A stretch of DNA of 64,000 nucleotides from Methylocystis hirsuta (lineage in GTDB: Bacteria > Pseudomonadota > Alphaproteobacteria > Rhizobiales > Beijerinckiaceae). The position numbers were made by a program, and so were the translations under genes. Where the stretch lies: NCBI RefSeq assembly GCF_003722355.1, contig NZ_QWDD01000001.1:3029001-3093000 (forward strand). The letters run 5' to 3'. The notes beneath the pieces are model-generated. The model did not search any database. It worked only from the letters and a program-made list of their open reading frames with translations, and was not told the origin of the DNA. This document shows positions 8,216 through 15,659 of the stretch, piece after piece. Numbering within the stretch: the first letter of the stretch is position 1; every line of letters begins with the position of its first letter.

Positions 8216-8398
8216 TTATTTGCGCCGTGTTCGACGCCAGGCGTTGAAGATCCAGGCGCCGACGAGCAGCACCAAAAGATAGACGATCGCCGCCAGAGCC
8301 AGTTCCGGGAGCTGATCCGCCACCGCTGGCCAAAAAAGGAAGGCGAGGAGAGTGACGACTCCTGCGACAAGGGCGGCCAAGAGCGCATCGTAATGCAT
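8216..8398 (-). CDS. 60-residue two-helix membrane protein
   Basis: A 60-residue product with two hydrophobic helices (about residues 7-24 and 33-51) and a basic tail NAWRRTRRK that would sit in the cytoplasm. GGAGG lies 11 bases before the ATG, which makes translation believable. It lies 127 bases upstream of the 40-residue membrane peptide on the same strand, so both may share a transcript. No family recognised. Confidence 0.5.
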   Translation of the reverse strand: MHYDALLAALVAGVVTLLAFLFWPAVADQLPELALAAIVYLLVLLVGAWIFNAWRRTRRK

Positions 8399-8766
8399 CG
8401 TCCGCGAAGCCTCCGACCTGAACGCCAGTCCGATGAACTCGGTTCCGGCCCGACGTGGAGGGGATCAGTCCCCTTCAGGAAACGTCGCGGCTGAAACCAT
8501 GCCTGGCGCGCCAAAAACATAGCGGCAAGCCGCCTCCGCGCCGTCAGAAGAACCTGATCATATACTTTTCTCTCCATCAATTGCTTGCGCAAAAAGCGTA
8601 GGCAAAAAAACCTACCATCGCGACACGCGCACGTGGGACGTCGTGTTGGGCGAAGCGCAGCTTGTTATCGAAAATACCGAGGCGGTCGTTTTTATTGATC
8701 GCGACGCAATAACTTTAAAGCGCGACCGCCTGAAGGCAGAATTCGGCGCCGAGTTTTGGAACTTCT
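8399..8766. other. 368-base intergenic region, no gene seen
   Basis: Between the small membrane protein and the first tRNA-Gln gene. There is a short hairpin near 8597-8615 (GTAGG, seven A, CCTAC) and no believable open frame. Confidence 0.4.
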
Positions 8767-8845
8767 TGGCTGGGGGACCTGGATTCGAACCAAGATTAAC
8801 GGAGTCAGAGTCCGCTGTTCTACCGTTGAACTATCCCCCAACGGC
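8766..8845. repeat. 80-bp exact direct repeat, copy 1 (contains tRNA-Gln)
   Basis: These 80 bases recur without a mismatch at 9699-9778 in the same orientation. The identity covers the whole tRNA-Gln gene plus one base on its 3' side and five on its 5' side, then stops sharply. Confidence 0.9.
8767..8840 (-). tRNA. tRNA-Gln (anticodon CTG), copy 1
   Basis: The reverse strand folds into a complete 74-base cloverleaf with encoded CCA. The acceptor stem is TGGGGGA/TCCCCCA with the weak T1-A72 pair typical of tRNA-Gln. The D arm is GTTC/GAAC. The anticodon loop CTCTGAC sits on a GCGGA/TCCGT stem, giving anticodon CTG. The T arm is CTTGG/CCAGG with the loop TTCGAAT. An identical gene lies at 9700-9773. 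Confidence 0.93.
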
Positions 8846-8884
8846 GCCGCGCCAATACAACGCGACGACCTGGTCGATGGCGCT

Positions 8885-9271
8885 TTACTTCGTCGCCGCC
8901 GACTTCAGTTTGGAGAGCGGCCGGATTTTGACGCGCACGCTTGCGGGCTTGGCGGCGGCTTTGACCATCTCGCCCGTCGCGGGATTGCGAACCAAAGTTC
9001 CCGCCTTCCGCGCCGGCACCTTGCGAAGCGTGGCTTTCAGAAGGCCCGGCAGGGTGAATTCGCCCACGCCGCGCGGGTGAACCGACCCGAGAAAAACACT
9101 CTCCAACGTCGCGTAGACGCCCACCGCGGTCTTGCGAGGAATGTCATTTTCCTCGGCAATCCGGTTGATGAGAGCCGATTTTGTAAATGTCTCTTTGATG
9201 GGCCGAATGGCGGCAGGCTCAGCCTTGCTCACCTTCCTGCTCGCCGCCTTCACCGGTTTTCCTCTAGCCAT
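8885..9271 (-). CDS. HU-family DNA-binding protein
   Basis: A 128-residue protein of the HU/IHF fold with a basic N-terminal extension of about 25 residues. The core runs PIKETFTKSALINRIAEEN (first helices), then GEFTLPGLLKATLRKVPARK and RNPATGEMVKAAAKP, equivalent to the HU saddle and DNA-contacting arm with its Pro. The tail is Lys-rich (LSKLKSAATK). HU proteins bend and compact DNA; this longer variant is common as an accessory nucleoid protein in proteobacteria and also occurs on mobile elements. It lies between two identical tRNA-Gln genes on the same strand. Confidence 0.85.
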   Translation of the reverse strand: MARGKPVKAASRKVSKAEPAAIRPIKETFTKSALINRIAEENDIPRKTAVGVYATLESVFLGSVHPRGVGEFTLPGLLKATLRKVPARKAGTLVRNPATGEMVKAAAKPASVRVKIRPLSKLKSAATK

Positions 9272-9338
9272 AAGATGTCCTTTACTAGATAAGCGCCTGC
9301 ATTATTGCTCATCCGCACAGATGCGATTGCTAACGATT

Positions 9339-9596
9339 TCATTGGTGATTCGCAAATTTCCGCGCGGCAATTGCTTGCGGCGGAAGATGCCGGGCTTCAA
9401 CAACAATACTGAAGCGGTCGCCAAGAAGGAGATATTGGCGACGATCTTCGACAAAGGCCCAGGCCTCGTCGAGGGAAGCAAACCTCACTGGCGCTCGGGG
9501 GCGAAATAGACGCAGCGCCTGGCGGCCATGCCCTTGCTCGTCCATCCGTAGCGGGGTTGAACTCGCCGCGCTTAGGTCAGCGCACATGGCGTGCAA
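9339..9596 (-). CDS. small hypothetical protein
   Basis: A possible 85-residue frame (a start at 9545 is equally likely). The last 55 residues have natural protein composition, with RFASLDEAWAFVEDRR and GDRFSIVVEARHLPP. The N-terminal third looks like random translation and no ribosome-binding site is clear. It may be a real small gene or the 3' remnant of one. It lies between the HU-like gene and the second tRNA-Gln. Confidence 0.3.
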   Translation of the reverse strand: MHAMCADLSAASSTPLRMDEQGHGRQALRLFRPRAPVRFASLDEAWAFVEDRRQYLLLGDRFSIVVEARHLPPQAIAARKFANHQ

Positions 9597-9698
9597 AGTT
9601 CAGCCTCCGGCGAGCAAGAACCCACGGCGCGCGACCCGCCCCGAACGAGACGATCCCGAGACCGAAAAATCAGCGTCCTGTCCGAAATGCTTGAGCGA

Positions 9699-9778
9699 TT
9701 GGCTGGGGGACCTGGATTCGAACCAAGATTAACGGAGTCAGAGTCCGCTGTTCTACCGTTGAACTATCCCCCAACGGC
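9699..9778. repeat. 80-bp exact direct repeat, copy 2 (contains tRNA-Gln)
   Basis: Second copy of the repeat at 8766-8845. The unit is offset by 933 bases, so a tandem duplication or a recombination event around the HU-like gene is implied. Confidence 0.9.
9700..9773 (-). tRNA. tRNA-Gln (anticodon CTG), copy 2
   Basis: Identical in all 74 bases to the tRNA-Gln gene at 8767-8840, with encoded CCA and the same CTG anticodon. Sequences outside the 80-base repeat differ, so the two genes probably have different promoters or are one transcript through the HU-like gene. Confidence 0.93.
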
Positions 9779-10021
9779 CCCGCGCAGAGCGCGCGCGAAC
9801 GGCTGGTGACTTAGAGAGCGCCGCCGACAGTGTCAACCGGCCGGCCGGCCGCCGACGCCGCCGCGCGCGCCCTTAATGCTTGCAGGAAACGCTCTTGCGG
9901 GCGGCGCGCCGATCCTGCATGAAAGAAATTTACGCCAGCCTCGCGGCGTTACAATGATCGCCGCTCCGCTTCCGTCGATGCGGCGCAAGGCGGGTCGGAG
10001 CGGCTTCGCGGAAGGGATCGA

Positions 10022-11116
10022 GTGAGGGAAACCGGTCTACCGTCTACGGCGTCGGCGTCGGCGCAGGCCGCGCCCGAGCTTCAGATGAACCCCGGCGTCG
10101 CTTCCGGCGCGCTCGACTCGCGCCATATCTATGCCGCGCTCGACCTCGGCACCAACAACTGCCGGCTGCTGATCGCCCGGCCCGAGCACAGGCCGCGGCG
10201 GCGCAGCAATGATTCTTTGCGCATCATCGACGCCTTCTCGCGCATCGTGCGGCTGGGGGAGGGCCTCGGCAAGGCTGGCCGGATCAGCGAGGAAGCAATC
10301 GAGCGCACCATCGCGGCGCTCGAAATCTGCCGCGAAAAAATGGATGCGCGCGGCGTCACCCGCGCCCGGCTTGTCGCGACCCAGGCGTGCCGCAGCGCGG
10401 CGAACGGCGATGAATTCGTCGAGCGAGTCCGCGAACGCACCGGGCTGCAGCTCGAGATCATTGACCGCGAAACCGAGGCGCGCTTCGCCGCCCGCGGCTG
10501 CGGATCGCTCGCCGATCCGGCCGCCGAAAGCGTGCTGCTGTTCGATATCGGCGGCGGGTCCACCGAGCTCGTGTGGCTGACGCGTGAACGGCGCAGCGAA
10601 AATGGCGCTTATGCTTTTCGCGCCTGGACGTCGCTCGAACTCGGCGTCGTGACCCTCGCCGAGCATTTCGGCGGCCGCTGCGTTTCGGCCGAGACGTTCG
10701 CGGCCATGGCGCAGCAGGTGCGCGAGACTCTCGCCCCCTTCGCGCGGCGCATGGCCTCGGAGCGCCGCTGTCCGCGCTTCCATCTTCTGGGCACTTCGGG
10801 AACGGTCACCACCCTGGCCGGCGTCCATCTTGGGCTCGAGCGCTACGACCGCTGGCGCGTCGACGGCTTGTGGATGAGCGACGATGACGCAACGCGGGCG
10901 ATCCTGCGGCTGCGAGACATGGATTTCGATGAGCGCGTCGCCAACGGCTGCATCGGACCGCAACGCGCCGATCTCGTCCTTGCCGGCTGCGCGATTTTCG
11001 AGGCGATTCGCGCGCTTTTTCCGGCGCAGCGGACGCGCATCGCCGACCGGGGGTTGCGGGAAGGCATGCTGCTGGAGCTGATGGAGGCCGACGGCGCGCT
11101 GACGCGGCGCGTCTAG
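10022..11116 (+). CDS. ppx: Ppx/GppA family exopolyphosphatase / (p)ppGpp-related phosphatase
   Basis: A 364-residue protein of the actin-like ASKHA phosphatase fold. The first phosphate-binding loop is ALDLGTNNCRLLIA (residues 39-52) and the second FDIGGGSTELVW (around 177). The GTSGTVTTLAG motif near residue 260 completes the nucleotide site. Enzymes of this family remove terminal phosphate from polyphosphate or from pppGpp; sequence alone does not separate the two. The length matches the shorter alphaproteobacterial form without the C-terminal HD domain. The first 35 residues are Ala/Ser-rich and GTG is the start. A hairpin repeat begins exactly at its stop codon. The gene is followed by rppH on the same strand. 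Confidence 0.85.
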   Translation: MRETGLPSTASASAQAAPELQMNPGVASGALDSRHIYAALDLGTNNCRLLIARPEHRPRRRSNDSLRIIDAFSRIVRLGEGLGKAGRISEEAIERTIAALEICREKMDARGVTRARLVATQACRSAANGDEFVERVRERTGLQLEIIDRETEARFAARGCGSLADPAAESVLLFDIGGGSTELVWLTRERRSENGAYAFRAWTSLELGVVTLAEHFGGRCVSAETFAAMAQQVRETLAPFARRMASERRCPRFHLLGTSGTVTTLAGVHLGLERYDRWRVDGLWMSDDDATRAILRLRDMDFDERVANGCIGPQRADLVLAGCAIFEAIRALFPAQRTRIADRGLREGMLLELMEADGALTRRV

Positions 11117-11229
11117 AGCGCGTTGCGAAAAAGTGGGAACCGGTTTTTCGCATAGAGCGCGCTCTAAACTATAGGAATCGATCAATTTATCTGCATTTGG
11201 GCGATTCCGCCCAAATGCAGCGTGATCTA
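11114..11229. repeat. two-hairpin palindromic intergenic element at the ppx stop codon
   Basis: The element starts on the ppx stop codon. A first inverted repeat pairs TAGAGCGCG (11114-11122) with CGCGCTCTA (11158-11166) and contains an inner GCGAAAAA/TTTTTCGC stem. A second hairpin pairs CTGCATTTGGGCG (11191-11203) with CGCCCAAATGCAG (11208-11220), a perfect 13-bp stem with a 4-base loop. The layout is that of the short palindromic repeats common between genes in Rhizobiales. Confidence 0.8.
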
Positions 11230-11354
11230 GCGGATCGACGGCGAGCGCGCGGACGGGCAGAAGTATCCGCGCCAAAATGCGAACGCTTAGGGGAGCGGAT
11301 GACAGACGCAATCGATGGAGCGCGCCAGCATGGGCCGCGCCGCGAGACGGGGCG

Positions 11355-11864
11355 ATGAGCGGCCGCGGATTGTATCGGCCCTGCGTCGGCGTCTTGTTGC
11401 TCAATGCGCAAGGCCTCGCCTTTATCGGGCGGCGGCGCGCTAAAGGCGCCCACGACCAGACCCGCCCGCCCTATCTCTGGCAGATGCCACAAGGGGGCAT
11501 CGACGAGGGCGAGACGCCCTATGAGGCGGCGCTGCGCGAGCTTCACGAAGAGACCAATGTGTCGAGCGTCGCCCTTCTCGCCGAAGCCCCAGACTGGCTT
11601 TGCTACGATCTGCCCAGAAACAACAACAACCGCTGGAGCGGCAAATATGTCGGCCAAACCCAGCGCTGGTTCGCGCTGCGCTTCACCGGCGACGAAAGCG
11701 AGATCGATATTCACGCGCCGGGCCACGGCGCGCACAAGCCCGAATTCGACGCCTGGCGCTGGGAGACGCTTTCGGCGCTGCCGGAACTCATCGTGCCGTT
11801 TAAGCGGATCGTCTATGAGCAGGTGGTGAAGGAATTCGCGCCTCTCGCCGCCGCGCGGGCCTGA
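11355..11864 (+). CDS. rppH: RNA pyrophosphohydrolase (Nudix)
   Basis: A 169-residue Nudix hydrolase of the RppH/NudH type, which removes pyrophosphate from the 5' end of mRNA to start decay and also cleaves dinucleoside polyphosphates. The start at 11355 gives [17 protein letters not shown], the conserved RppH N terminus; an upstream in-frame ATG at 11277 would add a non-conserved extension. The Nudix box reads [23 protein letters not shown], intact for the three catalytic Glu. The Gly normally found before its last hydrophobic residue is Asn here. WQMPQGG and the C-terminal [11 protein letters not shown] segment are typical. A hairpin repeat follows immediately after its stop. Confidence 0.88.
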   Translation: MSGRGLYRPCVGVLLLNAQGLAFIGRRRAKGAHDQTRPPYLWQMPQGGIDEGETPYEAALRELHEETNVSSVALLAEAPDWLCYDLPRNNNNRWSGKYVGQTQRWFALRFTGDESEIDIHAPGHGAHKPEFDAWRWETLSALPELIVPFKRIVYEQVVKEFAPLAAARA

Positions 11865-11865
11865 A

Positions 11866-11975
11866 GCAGGTTCCGAAAAAGTTGACAGACTTTTTCGATG
11901 AGAACCTGCTCCAACAATTTGATTTTGAGCGATTTCTTATCGATCACACAATTCCATGCGATCGGGAAGCGCCTA
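11866..11975. repeat. two-hairpin palindromic repeat, copy A
   Basis: The element starts two bases after the rppH stop. The outer arms GCAGGTTC and GAACCTGC enclose an inner CGAAAAAGT/ACTTTTTCG stem. A second palindromic part follows (GCGATTTCTTATCGATC to GATCGGGAAGCGC). A close copy lies at 44811-44920. It ends at the rsmB stop codon, so it fills the convergent gap between rppH and rsmB and may serve as a bidirectional 3' end. Confidence 0.85.
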
Positions 11976-13424
11976 GGCCGACCGCAGCAGCCGCGCAGCG
12001 AAGAAGCCGTCAATGCCGGCAAGGCGCGGATCTTCGTTCGGCCAGTAATGCGGCAAGGTGCGCAGATCGCCGTCTCGGTTGACGAACGCCTCAGGGACGC
12101 CCTCGCCAGGATCGATCGGCATTCGGCGAAAATCCGGATTGCGGCGCAAAAACGCCGCGATCTGCTGTTCGCCTTCCTCAGGCTCCAGCGAGCAGGAGCA
12201 ATAGACGATGCGCCCCCCTGCCCGCGTCAGGAGCGCCGCGCGGTTGAGCAGCTTTGTTTGCAAGCTCGCCAGCGTTTCGATGTCGCCCGGCTTCTTGGTC
12301 CAGGGCACGTCGGGATGGCGGCGGATCGTTCCCGTCGCCGAACAAGGCGCATCAATCAAAATCGCGTCGAAAGGCTGCGCCTGATAGGCGGCGGCGTCGC
12401 CCACCGCAACTTCCGCGTGCAATTGTAGCCGAGCGAGATTGGCGGCGAGCAGCTTCAGGCGCTCCGCCGAACGGTCGAGAGCGACCACCTGCGCGCGGGC
12501 GAGCGCCAGCTGCGCCGTCTTGCCGCCAGGCGCGGCGCACATATCGAGCACGCGCTCATCCGGCCTCGGCGCGAGCAGGCGCGCCGGCAGAGCGGCGGCG
12601 GCGTCCTGCACCCACCATTCGCCGTCTACATAGCCCGGAAGCTCGCTGATCGGCGCGTGGGTGCGCAGCCGCACCGAGCCTGTCGGCAGCACGACGCCGT
12701 CGAGCCGCTCCGCCCAGCCCTTGGGATCGTCCTTGACTGACACGTCGAGGGGCGGCTCGAGCATGTGCATCGCCGCGATGGCGCGCCCAGCGTCTTCGCC
12801 GTAATGCTTGCGCCAGCGCTGCGCCAGCCATGGCGGCGCGTCGTACTCGCCGCTTGCGGCGACGTCTAAGAATTCCTGCCGTCGTCGCGCGAGATTGCGC
12901 AACACGCCGTTGACGAGCCCGCTAAAGCCGGCGGTTTTCGGTTCAAGGCGCGCCGCGCGCACCGCGAGATCGACGGCGGCATGATCGGCGGCGTCGAGAA
13001 ACAGGATTTGCGCGGCGGCGGCGATCAGCGCGAACTCAAGCCGCGCGGCCTGACGCGGCAACCCCTTTTCGAGGAGTTCGGCGAGAACGTAGCGGATGAG
13101 GCCGAGCCGACGCACCGCGACCGTGACGATCGAGCGCGTGAGCGACACGTCGCGGGCGTCGAGCCCAGAGAGGCGCGAAGGAACGGCGTTCGGGGCGAAA
13201 CACTCATCGAGACGATGGCCGCCCTGCACGATGTCGCCGATGATGTTGGCGGCGGCGAGGCGCGCCGGCAACCCGGGAATCTTCGCCGCTTCGGCCTCCC
13301 GCACCGCTTCGGCGGGCACGAAGCCTTGCCGGGACCCTTGACGCACCGATTTGGTCCGGGCGGAAATTGATCTACTGTCGCTGTTCGCCAAACGGCTTCT
13401 CCCTCCGCGACCGAACCGAATCAT
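11973..13424 (-). CDS. rsmB: 16S rRNA (cytosine-967-C5)-methyltransferase
   Basis: A 483-residue protein with an N-terminal NusB-like RNA-binding domain (about residues 40-190) and a C-terminal SAM-dependent methyltransferase domain. The SAM motif is DMCAAPGGKT, the motif IV Cys is in DAPCSATGTIRRHPDV, and the motif VI nucleophile is in YCSCSLEPEEGE. It methylates C967 of 16S rRNA. The open frame extends to 13601, but that part overlaps the divergent DUF1674 gene and looks non-coding, so I place the start at the ATG at 13424. The gene is convergent with rppH. The first 25 residues after this start are still poorly conserved, so the true start could be slightly further in. Confidence 0.88.
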   Translation of the reverse strand: MIRFGRGGRSRLANSDSRSISARTKSVRQGSRQGFVPAEAVREAEAAKIPGLPARLAAANIIGDIVQGGHRLDECFAPNAVPSRLSGLDARDVSLTRSIVTVAVRRLGLIRYVLAELLEKGLPRQAARLEFALIAAAAQILFLDAADHAAVDLAVRAARLEPKTAGFSGLVNGVLRNLARRRQEFLDVAASGEYDAPPWLAQRWRKHYGEDAGRAIAAMHMLEPPLDVSVKDDPKGWAERLDGVVLPTGSVRLRTHAPISELPGYVDGEWWVQDAAAALPARLLAPRPDERVLDMCAAPGGKTAQLALARAQVVALDRSAERLKLLAANLARLQLHAEVAVGDAAAYQAQPFDAILIDAPCSATGTIRRHPDVPWTKKPGDIETLASLQTKLLNRAALLTRAGGRIVYCSCSLEPEEGEQQIAAFLRRNPDFRRMPIDPGEGVPEAFVNRDGDLRTLPHYWPNEDPRLAGIDGFFAARLLRSA

Positions 13425-13472
13425 AGCATAATTGGCGCGGCGGCGGGCGACGAATGCACACAGGAACGGACC

Positions 13473-13679
13473 GTGTCGAAGGCAGGAGACGCAGCAAGTT
13501 CGACAGAGCGGCCCGCGCAGCAGCCGCCGGCCGCGCAGCGCGCATTGGCCGAAGCCGAGGCGCGCCGCAGCAAGGCCACGCAAGCTTCGGCCCCGCCGCA
13601 AGAACTTGGCGGCCGCGGCGGACCCGACCCGGCGCGCTACGGCGACTGGGAAGTCAAAGGAATTGCTAGCGATTTTTGA
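13473..13679 (+). CDS. DUF1674 protein, succinate dehydrogenase assembly factor 4-like
   Basis: A 68-residue protein starting with GTG behind an AGGA. The C-terminal motif ELGGRGGPDPARYGDWEVKG is the diagnostic end of the DUF1674/SDHAF4 family. Members help the flavoprotein subunit of succinate dehydrogenase during assembly in mitochondria and alphaproteobacteria. The N-terminal 40 residues are low-complexity (Ala, Gln, Pro, Ser), as usual. It is transcribed away from rsmB, and its position next to rsmB is common in Rhizobiales. Confidence 0.85.
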   Translation: MSKAGDAASSTERPAQQPPAAQRALAEAEARRSKATQASAPPQELGGRGGPDPARYGDWEVKGIASDF

Positions 13680-13718
13680 TCAGCTGCGCGCGAGCGCGTT
13701 TCTGGAGAGCGTCCCGAT

Positions 13719-14528
13719 ATGAAAAAACGAACGGCGTTAGGCGGTCTGTTTCTTTGTCTGACGTTCTCCGCCGCCCAACTGGAGCCGGCGCAAGCGCAGA
13801 GCCTCGATCTCGCGTCGAGCAAGGTCGTCGACCTCAGCCACGCCTTCAACGCCGAAACCGTCTATTGGCCGACCTCGCCTTCGGGTTTCGAGCTCCAAGT
13901 GCTGCACAAGGGACCGACCAAGGCAGGCTTCTTCTATTTCGCCAACGCCTTCTGTTCGCCCGAGCATGGCGGCACCCATCTCGACGCGCCGATGCATTTC
14001 GCCGAGGGCCGCTGGACAAACGCCGAAATTCCGGTCGAGCGCTTCGTCGGCCCGGCGATCGTCATCGACGTCGCCGCCAAGGCCGCGGCGAATCCGGACT
14101 ATCTGCTGACGATCGAAGACATCGCCGCCTGGGAGGCGGCGCATGGCCGCATACCCGACAAAGCGATCGTGCTGCTGCGCACCGGATGGAGCGCGCGCTG
14201 GCCCGACAAGAAGGCCTATCTCGGCGACGACACGCCGGGCGACGCCACACATCTCCATTTCCCGTCTTTCGGGCCTGAAGCGGCGGCTTGGCTCGCGAAA
14301 GAGCGCCGCCCCAACCTCATCGGCGTCGACACGGCGAGCGTCGACAACGGGCCGTCGCAGGATTTTTTGGTGCACCGGATCATCGGCGCCGCAAATATCG
14401 GCGGGCTTGAGAACCTCACCAGCCTCGACCAGCTGCCGCCAACGGGCGCGATTCTCGTCGCCTTGCCGATGAAGATCGAAAAAGGCTCGGGCGGCCCCGC
14501 CCGCATCATCGCGCTCGTCCCGCGGTAA
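13719..14528 (+). CDS. secreted cyclase-family metal-dependent hydrolase (KynB-like fold)
   Basis: A 269-residue protein of the cyclase family (PF04199), related to kynurenine formamidase. A signal peptide (residues 1-26, ending AQAQ) sends it to the periplasm, unlike KynB. The metal-binding signature SPEHGGTHLDAPMHF is at residues 84-98, and a downstream His lies in FLVHRIIG. Family members hydrolyse amide or lactone bonds using zinc or manganese; the substrate is unknown. It follows the DUF1674 gene by 39 bases on the same strand and ends 6 bases from the convergent dienelactone hydrolase gene. Confidence 0.82.
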   Translation: MKKRTALGGLFLCLTFSAAQLEPAQAQSLDLASSKVVDLSHAFNAETVYWPTSPSGFELQVLHKGPTKAGFFYFANAFCSPEHGGTHLDAPMHFAEGRWTNAEIPVERFVGPAIVIDVAAKAAANPDYLLTIEDIAAWEAAHGRIPDKAIVLLRTGWSARWPDKKAYLGDDTPGDATHLHFPSFGPEAAAWLAKERRPNLIGVDTASVDNGPSQDFLVHRIIGAANIGGLENLTSLDQLPPTGAILVALPMKIEKGSGGPARIIALVPR

Positions 14529-14534
14529 ACGCGG

Positions 14535-15332
14535 TTACCCGACGCCCTGCGCGCGCAGGAAGGCCAGCGCCTTTTCCCACGCGTCCCTGGCGGCGTCTGG
14601 CCGATAGCTGTCGCGATAGTCGGCGAAGAACGCATGCGGCGCATCGGCATAGACGATGATCTCAGCGGGCGCCTGCGCCTTCTTGAGGCGCTCGCGCATG
14701 GTCTCGATGAGTGCGGCGGGAATGCTCGGATCGGCGCCGCCGTACAGGCCCAGCGTCGGCGTTTTCAGCTCCTCGGCGACGTCGACCGGCCAGCGTGGCT
14801 GCGCCGGCGTATGCGCCCCATCAAGCCGCCCGTACCAGGGAATGCAGGCGAGAAGCTGCGGATTGTGCGCCGCGTAGAGCCAGGCGATGCGCCCGCCCCA
14901 GCAAAACCCGGCGATCGCCGCGCGTGTGGCGTCGCCGCCTTTCGTCGCGGCGTAAGCGAGCGCCTGATCGAATATCTCCATCGTCTCGGCGTCGGGGACT
15001 TTGGCGACGATGGCTCGAATGGCCTCTATGTCTGGCGCGTCTTGCGGGTCGCCGTAGCGAATGAGGAAGTCGGGCGCGATGGCGAGAAACCCGAGCTTCG
15101 CGAACCGTCGCACGATGTCGCGGATATGTTCGTGCAGGCCAAAGATTTCCTGCGCCACGAGAATAATCGGGAAATCGCCGCCGGTCCGTGGGCGGGCGAT
15201 ATAGGCCGGCGCGCCGCCCGGCAGCGTCGTCACGCCCGCCTCAAGTCCCGTGACGTCCGTGGCGATGGCGCTTGGCGCGGGCGCGCCCGCCGCTTGGGCG
15301 AACCGGGCTGGGTCGTTCGAAGGCAAGGTCAC
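14535..15332 (-). CDS. dienelactone hydrolase family protein
   Basis: A 265-residue alpha/beta hydrolase. The nucleophile motif is GFCWGGR (Cys, around residue 145), with an Asp in YGGADPSIP and the His in DAPHAFFADYR. The Cys nucleophile with C-W-G-G context is typical of dienelactone hydrolases, which open enol-lactones such as those from catechol breakdown. Many paralogues have other ester substrates. No aromatic degradation genes are nearby, so the substrate is open. The N-terminal 45 residues precede the conserved AYIARPRTGGDFPIILVAQE strand and may be flexible. Confidence 0.85.
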   Translation of the reverse strand: MTLPSNDPARFAQAAGAPAPSAIATDVTGLEAGVTTLPGGAPAYIARPRTGGDFPIILVAQEIFGLHEHIRDIVRRFAKLGFLAIAPDFLIRYGDPQDAPDIEAIRAIVAKVPDAETMEIFDQALAYAATKGGDATRAAIAGFCWGGRIAWLYAAHNPQLLACIPWYGRLDGAHTPAQPRWPVDVAEELKTPTLGLYGGADPSIPAALIETMRERLKKAQAPAEIIVYADAPHAFFADYRDSYRPDAARDAWEKALAFLRAQGVG

Positions 15333-15659
15333 GAGGCCTCCTACAAAGCTGACGTCGCGGATTAGCTATGAAAAGGACGGGCTGTGTCCAGCCGGCCGAC
15401 CACGACGCCGTCGGCGTCTACGTTAACGTTCCGACCGCCGCGAACGCCATCCCGAGGGCGTCAAAATCTGGCGCGCCAATATCGCGCCGCAACCGCGACT
15501 TCTCTTTGTGCACGAAACCGCGTATATCGCCGCACCATATCGGCGGACCCACGCCGAAGGAGAGGAAGCCTTGGCGCCCAGTTTCTCGCCACCGGCGAGC
15601 GCCCTCTTCCGAGACCGTCGACAAGAGGCGCGTCGCGCTCCTCTCAAAGGAAACCTCCC

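Noticed and set aside
8766..9778. A prophage or integrative element at the tRNA-Gln repeats
   Set aside because: There is no integrase, recombinase or phage gene in the 0.9 kb between the repeats; only the repeat structure itself can be reported.
10037..11404. A 455-codon minus-strand frame opposite ppx
   Set aside because: Antisense shadow of a well-conserved gene; composition (Arg, Ala, Gly, His) is that of reverse-read GC-rich codons.
13425..13601. An N-terminal extension of RsmB to 13601
   Set aside because: It overlaps the divergent DUF1674 gene and has Arg/Cys-rich antisense composition; the family starts later.
15384..15659. An N-terminal extension of Kup
   Set aside because: The in-frame sequence is Ser/Arg/Pro-rich and not part of the family; the ATG at 15660 has a good ribosome-binding site and leads straight into the conserved start.
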